DNA from: Eubacteriales bacterium
Lineage (GTDB): Bacteria; Bacillota_A; Clostridia; Christensenellales; Aristaeellaceae
Assembly: GCA_029974855.1 (NCBI GenBank)
Contig: JARKQO010000407.1
Location: 1-9,367 of the forward strand
Direction: 5' to 3'
DNA: 9,367 bases
The stretch's first letter is position 1; each line of letters opens with the position of its first letter. The notes under the pieces are model-generated. The model was not told where the DNA came from. It did no database searches and worked only from the letters and a program-made list of their open reading frames with translations. Of the stretch, positions 6,739 through 9,367 are shown in pieces. Made by a program: the position numbers and the translations under genes.

Positions 6739-7712
6739 ATCAGGAAGTAACGACGGACTATCAGAAAAGCTCTCAGGAGTATTCCGCGGGCAGGAAGGCC
6801 CTGTCCTGGATCAGCAGAAACTACGTGATCGTAGCCTTTGTGCTGCTGTTTGTGTTCAGCAGCGGCGCGTCGAAGGTGTTCGCAACCCCCAAGAATCTGA
6901 CCACCATTCTCTTGCAAAACGCGGGCCCCGGCATCATCGCCATGGGAATGCTCTATGTCATCATCACGGGGGGGATCGACCTGACCGTGCCCTCCTACGT
7001 CTGCCTGAGCGTGTGCCTTACGGCCGGATTCATTCAGGACGGCATGGGCATCTGGGCGATTCCCCTGGTGATGCTCATCATGATGGGCTTTGGCTTCGCC
7101 ATCGGCTTTTTGGTGGCCTACTGCAAAATCGCCCCCTTTATTGTGACGCTGGCCTTCTCCTCCATTTTAAAGGGATTGGCATACATGTACCAGGTGGGGC
7201 AGAACCGGCGCATTGACGGCACCTTCCTGCCCAAATTCATCCAAGCCAGCACCTTTGGCATCCCCAACCCGGTCTGGATCATGCTGGGGATTTTCGCTTT
7301 GGCCTGGATGGTCCTGCTGAAAACCACCTATGGCCGCAGCCTGTTCGCCATCGGCGGCAACGCGGAAACCGCCCGGCTGGCCGGCATCAATGTGAAATTC
7401 AACCTGATGTGCACCTACGCCCTCAGCGGCCTTCTGTCCAGCGTGGGCGGCATCATCCTGTGCGGCCGCCTGGCCATGGGCACAAGCACCGTGGGCGACG
7501 GCTATGAAATGGACGCCATCGCGGCGGTGGTGGTGGGCGGCGCGTCCCTGGCGGGCGGCGTAGGCAGCGCATGGAAAACCCTCATCGGCGTGCTGCTCAT
7601 TAGCGTACTGGGCAACATCATGAACCTGACAGGCATCGCCTCCTACCCGCAGATGGTCATCAAGGGCGTCATCATCATTTTGGCGGTGCTGGCCAACATG
7701 AAGAACAAGTAA
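6735..7712 (+). CDS. Sugar ABC transporter permease (RbsC/AraH type)
   Basis: This 325-residue, strongly hydrophobic inner-membrane protein belongs to the branched-chain/ribose-type permease family (BPD_transp_2). Hydrophobic segments lie at roughly 30-45, 58-79, 86-100, 106-130, 133-152, 179-196, 224-247, 262-274, 282-297 and 306-321. Family landmarks are ITGGIDLTV (77-85; usually ITGGIDLSVGS), the cytoplasmic ATPase-contact loop GGNAETARLAGINV (207-220) and GGASLAGGVGS (268-278). There is only one permease gene, consistent with a homodimer. It overlaps the ATPase gene by four bases and is the last gene of the operon, followed by a terminator. The substrate is presumably the ligand of the upstream binding protein. 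Confidence 0.95.
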   Translation: MNQEVTTDYQKSSQEYSAGRKALSWISRNYVIVAFVLLFVFSSGASKVFATPKNLTTILLQNAGPGIIAMGMLYVIITGGIDLTVPSYVCLSVCLTAGFIQDGMGIWAIPLVMLIMMGFGFAIGFLVAYCKIAPFIVTLAFSSILKGLAYMYQVGQNRRIDGTFLPKFIQASTFGIPNPVWIMLGIFALAWMVLLKTTYGRSLFAIGGNAETARLAGINVKFNLMCTYALSGLLSSVGGIILCGRLAMGTSTVGDGYEMDAIAAVVVGGASLAGGVGSAWKTLIGVLLISVLGNIMNLTGIASYPQMVIKGVIIILAVLANMKNK

Positions 7713-7755
7713 ACGGAGGGCGGCGCCACAGCTTTTGTCCTTCCGGCTCCCTTTC

Positions 7756-7783
7756 AAAAAACCTCCCGTTTCGGAGGTTTTTT
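7756..7783. terminator. Rho-independent terminator, bidirectional in form
   Basis: ACCTCC (7761-7766) pairs with GGAGGT (7773-7778) around a 6-base loop. Runs of A before and T after extend the stem to 11 bp, AAAAAACCTCC with GGAGGTTTTTT. The T-run gives the U-tract for + strand transcripts, and the A-run would do the same on the - strand. It lies 43 bases after the permease stop and ends the GRE-transporter operon. Confidence 0.9.
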
Positions 7784-7828
7784 GGCATTGTGAGAGTCGG
7801 GGTGAACCCTGGCCTTGGGCCTGTTTCT

Positions 7829-7857
7829 TTCCCAGATTCCCCCATCTGTGGTATACT
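7829..7857 (+). promoter_or_regulatory. Promoter candidate for recJ
   Basis: TTCCCA (7829-7834) and TATACT (7852-7857) are separated by 17 bases, and a TG one base before the -10 box gives an extended -10. The -10 box matches five of six consensus positions and the -35 box four. It lies between the operon terminator and recJ, which indicates that recJ is transcribed separately. Confidence 0.6.
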
Positions 7858-7898
7858 GGGGGCCAACCATACTTTTTTCCATGGAGGAACCTTTGCCC

Positions 7899-9367
7899 AT
7901 GCTTCGCTTTCTCCCCCGCAACCACGCGGAAATCTCCCCGGCGGTGCTGGGGGCCCTGAGACCCTACGGAGGCGTGATGGCCCGCCTGTTGGCCGCCCGG
8001 GGCATCGCCGGCAGCCGGGAGGCGGAGGAATTCCTCTTCCCCTCCATGGACCATCTCCATGATCCCTTGCTGCTCCACCACATGGACAGGGCCCTGGAAA
8101 TTTTGGGCCAGGCCAAGGAAAAGGGCATTGCCGCCGTGGTCTATGGGGACTATGATGTGGACGGCATGTGCGCCAACGCCTTGCTTTGCGATGCCCTGAC
8201 CCGCTTTGGCCTGTCCGTTCGGCCCCATGTGCCCCTGCGGGAGGAGGGCTATGGCCTGAACAAGGAGGCCGTGGCCAGGCTGGCCCGGGAGGCTGGGCTG
8301 CTGATCACCGTGGATTTGGGGATCACCAACGCTGAGGAAGTGGCTTTGGCCAAGGAGCTGGGCATGACCGTCATCGTCACGGACCACCACCAGCTGGGCC
8401 TGGCGCCCTGCCCCGCGGACGCGGTGATGACCCCCCTGCTGGGCGGCTATCCTTGCCCCAAGCTCTGCGGGACGGGGGTGGCCTTCAAGCTGGCCCAGGC
8501 CTTGCTGGGCCTTCAGGAGGCGGAGGAGTACCTGGACCTGGCGGCCTTGGCCACCGTGGCGGATTTGGTGCCCCTCACCGGGGAAAACCGGACCTTGGTG
8601 GCTTTGGGCCTGCCCAAAATCGCCGGAAGGCAGCGGCCCGGGATCCGGGCGCTGCTGGAGGTCAGCGGCTCCGGCGACCAGGTGGACAGCGACACCCTGG
8701 GCTTCCAGCTGGGGCCCAGGCTCAACGCCGCCGGGCGCTTGGGAAACGCCATGCGGGGCGTGGAGCTGATGAGGACCCGGGATGGGGCCCAGGCGGAGGA
8801 AATCGCCCGGGAGCTGGACATGCTCAACACCCGGCGCAAAAAGATGGAGGCGGAGGTGCTGCAACAGGCCTTGGCCCAGGCCGCCTCCCATGACTTTGTG
8901 GCGGAGCCCATGCTGCTGGCTATGGGAGAGGGCTGGCACGCCGGGGTGGTGGGCCTGGCGGCAGGGCGGCTTTTAAGCCGCTACGGATGCCCCGCCGGGG
9001 TGTTCACCCTCCAGGAGGGGATGCTCCACGGCAGCCTCCGCAGCGTGCCGGGGGTGAACATCCACCAGTGCTTGCAAACCTGCGACGACCTGCTCACCCG
9101 CTACGGCGGCCACCAGCAGGCGGCGGGGTGCACCTTGCCCCTGGAGCATTACGGGGAGTTTTGCGCCCGGATGCAACGGGCGGTATCCCAGGCCGCCCCC
9201 CAGGGGGCCTTCCTTCCCAGCCAGGAATATGACGAGCCATTGCCCTTGGGGGAGGCCACCTTGGAGCTGGTGCGGGAGCTGGAGGCCTTGGCTCCCTTCG
9301 GCCTGGGGAATCCCTCCCCGCTGTTTCTGGGGGAAGGGCTCCGGCTGGAGCGCCGCCGGGCCTGCGG
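7899..9367 (+). CDS. recJ: Single-stranded-DNA-specific exonuclease RecJ, 3' end missing
   Basis: The frame is open for 489 codons and runs off the window. RecJ is a 5'-3' single-strand exonuclease acting in recombination and repair. DHH-domain motifs are all visible: YGDYDVDG at 82-89 (metal ligands around D84, D86 and D88), VDLGI at 138-142 (D139), TDHH at 161-164, and ATVADLVPL with D222. NAAGRL is at 276-281 and GWHAG at 345-349. The DHHA1 nucleic-acid-binding part has GSLRSVPG and GGHQQAAG at 403-410, and the C-terminal OB-type region begins near APFGLGNP (PFG at 466-468). RecJ of related bacteria is often 560-800 residues, so at least 70 residues are probably missing. Start: ATG 7899 is 11 bases after GGAGG (7883-7887); the in-frame TTG at 7893 has better spacing (5 bases) and could be the true start. 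It is functionally unrelated to the upstream operon. Confidence 0.95.
   Translation, partial: MLRFLPRNHAEISPAVLGALRPYGGVMARLLAARGIAGSREAEEFLFPSMDHLHDPLLLHHMDRALEILGQAKEKGIAAVVYGDYDVDGMCANALLCDALTRFGLSVRPHVPLREEGYGLNKEAVARLAREAGLLITVDLGITNAEEVALAKELGMTVIVTDHHQLGLAPCPADAVMTPLLGGYPCPKLCGTGVAFKLAQALLGLQEAEEYLDLAALATVADLVPLTGENRTLVALGLPKIAGRQRPGIRALLEVSGSGDQVDSDTLGFQLGPRLNAAGRLGNAMRGVELMRTRDGAQAEEIARELDMLNTRRKKMEAEVLQQALAQAASHDFVAEPMLLAMGEGWHAGVVGLAAGRLLSRYGCPAGVFTLQEGMLHGSLRSVPGVNIHQCLQTCDDLLTRYGGHQQAAGCTLPLEHYGEFCARMQRAVSQAAPQGAFLPSQEYDEPLPLGEATLELVRELEALAPFGLGNPSPLFLGEGLRLERRRAC

Noticed and set aside
7167..8939. Open frame of 590 codons on the - strand crossing permease, terminator and recJ
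   Set aside because: It crosses a strong terminator and two well-identified + strand genes, and its composition is that of a shadow frame.

Overview
The window comes from a GC-rich, probably anaerobic bacterium. An oxygen-sensitive glycyl radical enzyme, strong GGAGG ribosome sites, a two-domain sugar-type ABC ATPase and a Firmicutes-style recJ together suggest a gut-type clostridial (Bacillota) lineage. This is inference; there is no rRNA or other phylogenetic marker apart from part of recJ.

Layout, all on the + strand. Positions 1-460 are a non-coding leader with no credible gene. It holds a strong inverted repeat (251-289) and a weak promoter candidate just before the first gene. Positions 467-7712 look like one six-gene operon: (1) the barrel part of a glycyl radical enzyme (GRE); (2) an 85-residue protein that is the missing C-terminal glycyl radical domain; (3) the radical-SAM activating enzyme; (4) a secreted sugar-type solute-binding protein; (5) its two-domain ABC ATPase; (6) its permease. 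A rho-independent terminator at 7756-7783 closes the operon. A separate promoter then serves a recJ gene that runs off the right edge.

The main point of interest is that the GRE is split. The large chain carries the active-site GCVEP motif and stops just where the radical domain should begin. The radical domain (RVAGYSAYF) is a separate gene with its own Shine-Dalgarno and ATG, in the same reading frame and one TAA stop away. Neither part looks able to work alone: the large chain has the substrate thiyl cysteine and the small one has the radical glycine. The activase next door presumably installs the radical on the small protein. The transporter genes suggest that a small polyhydroxylated compound is imported and then dehydrated or cleaved by the two-part enzyme. 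The substrate cannot be read from the sequence.

Strong hairpins without U-tracts lie after the small GRE subunit (2997-3025) and after the binding-protein gene (5131-5165). They sit where a polycistronic message would need more of the upstream product than of the downstream one. No regulator gene and no microcompartment shell gene is visible in the window.
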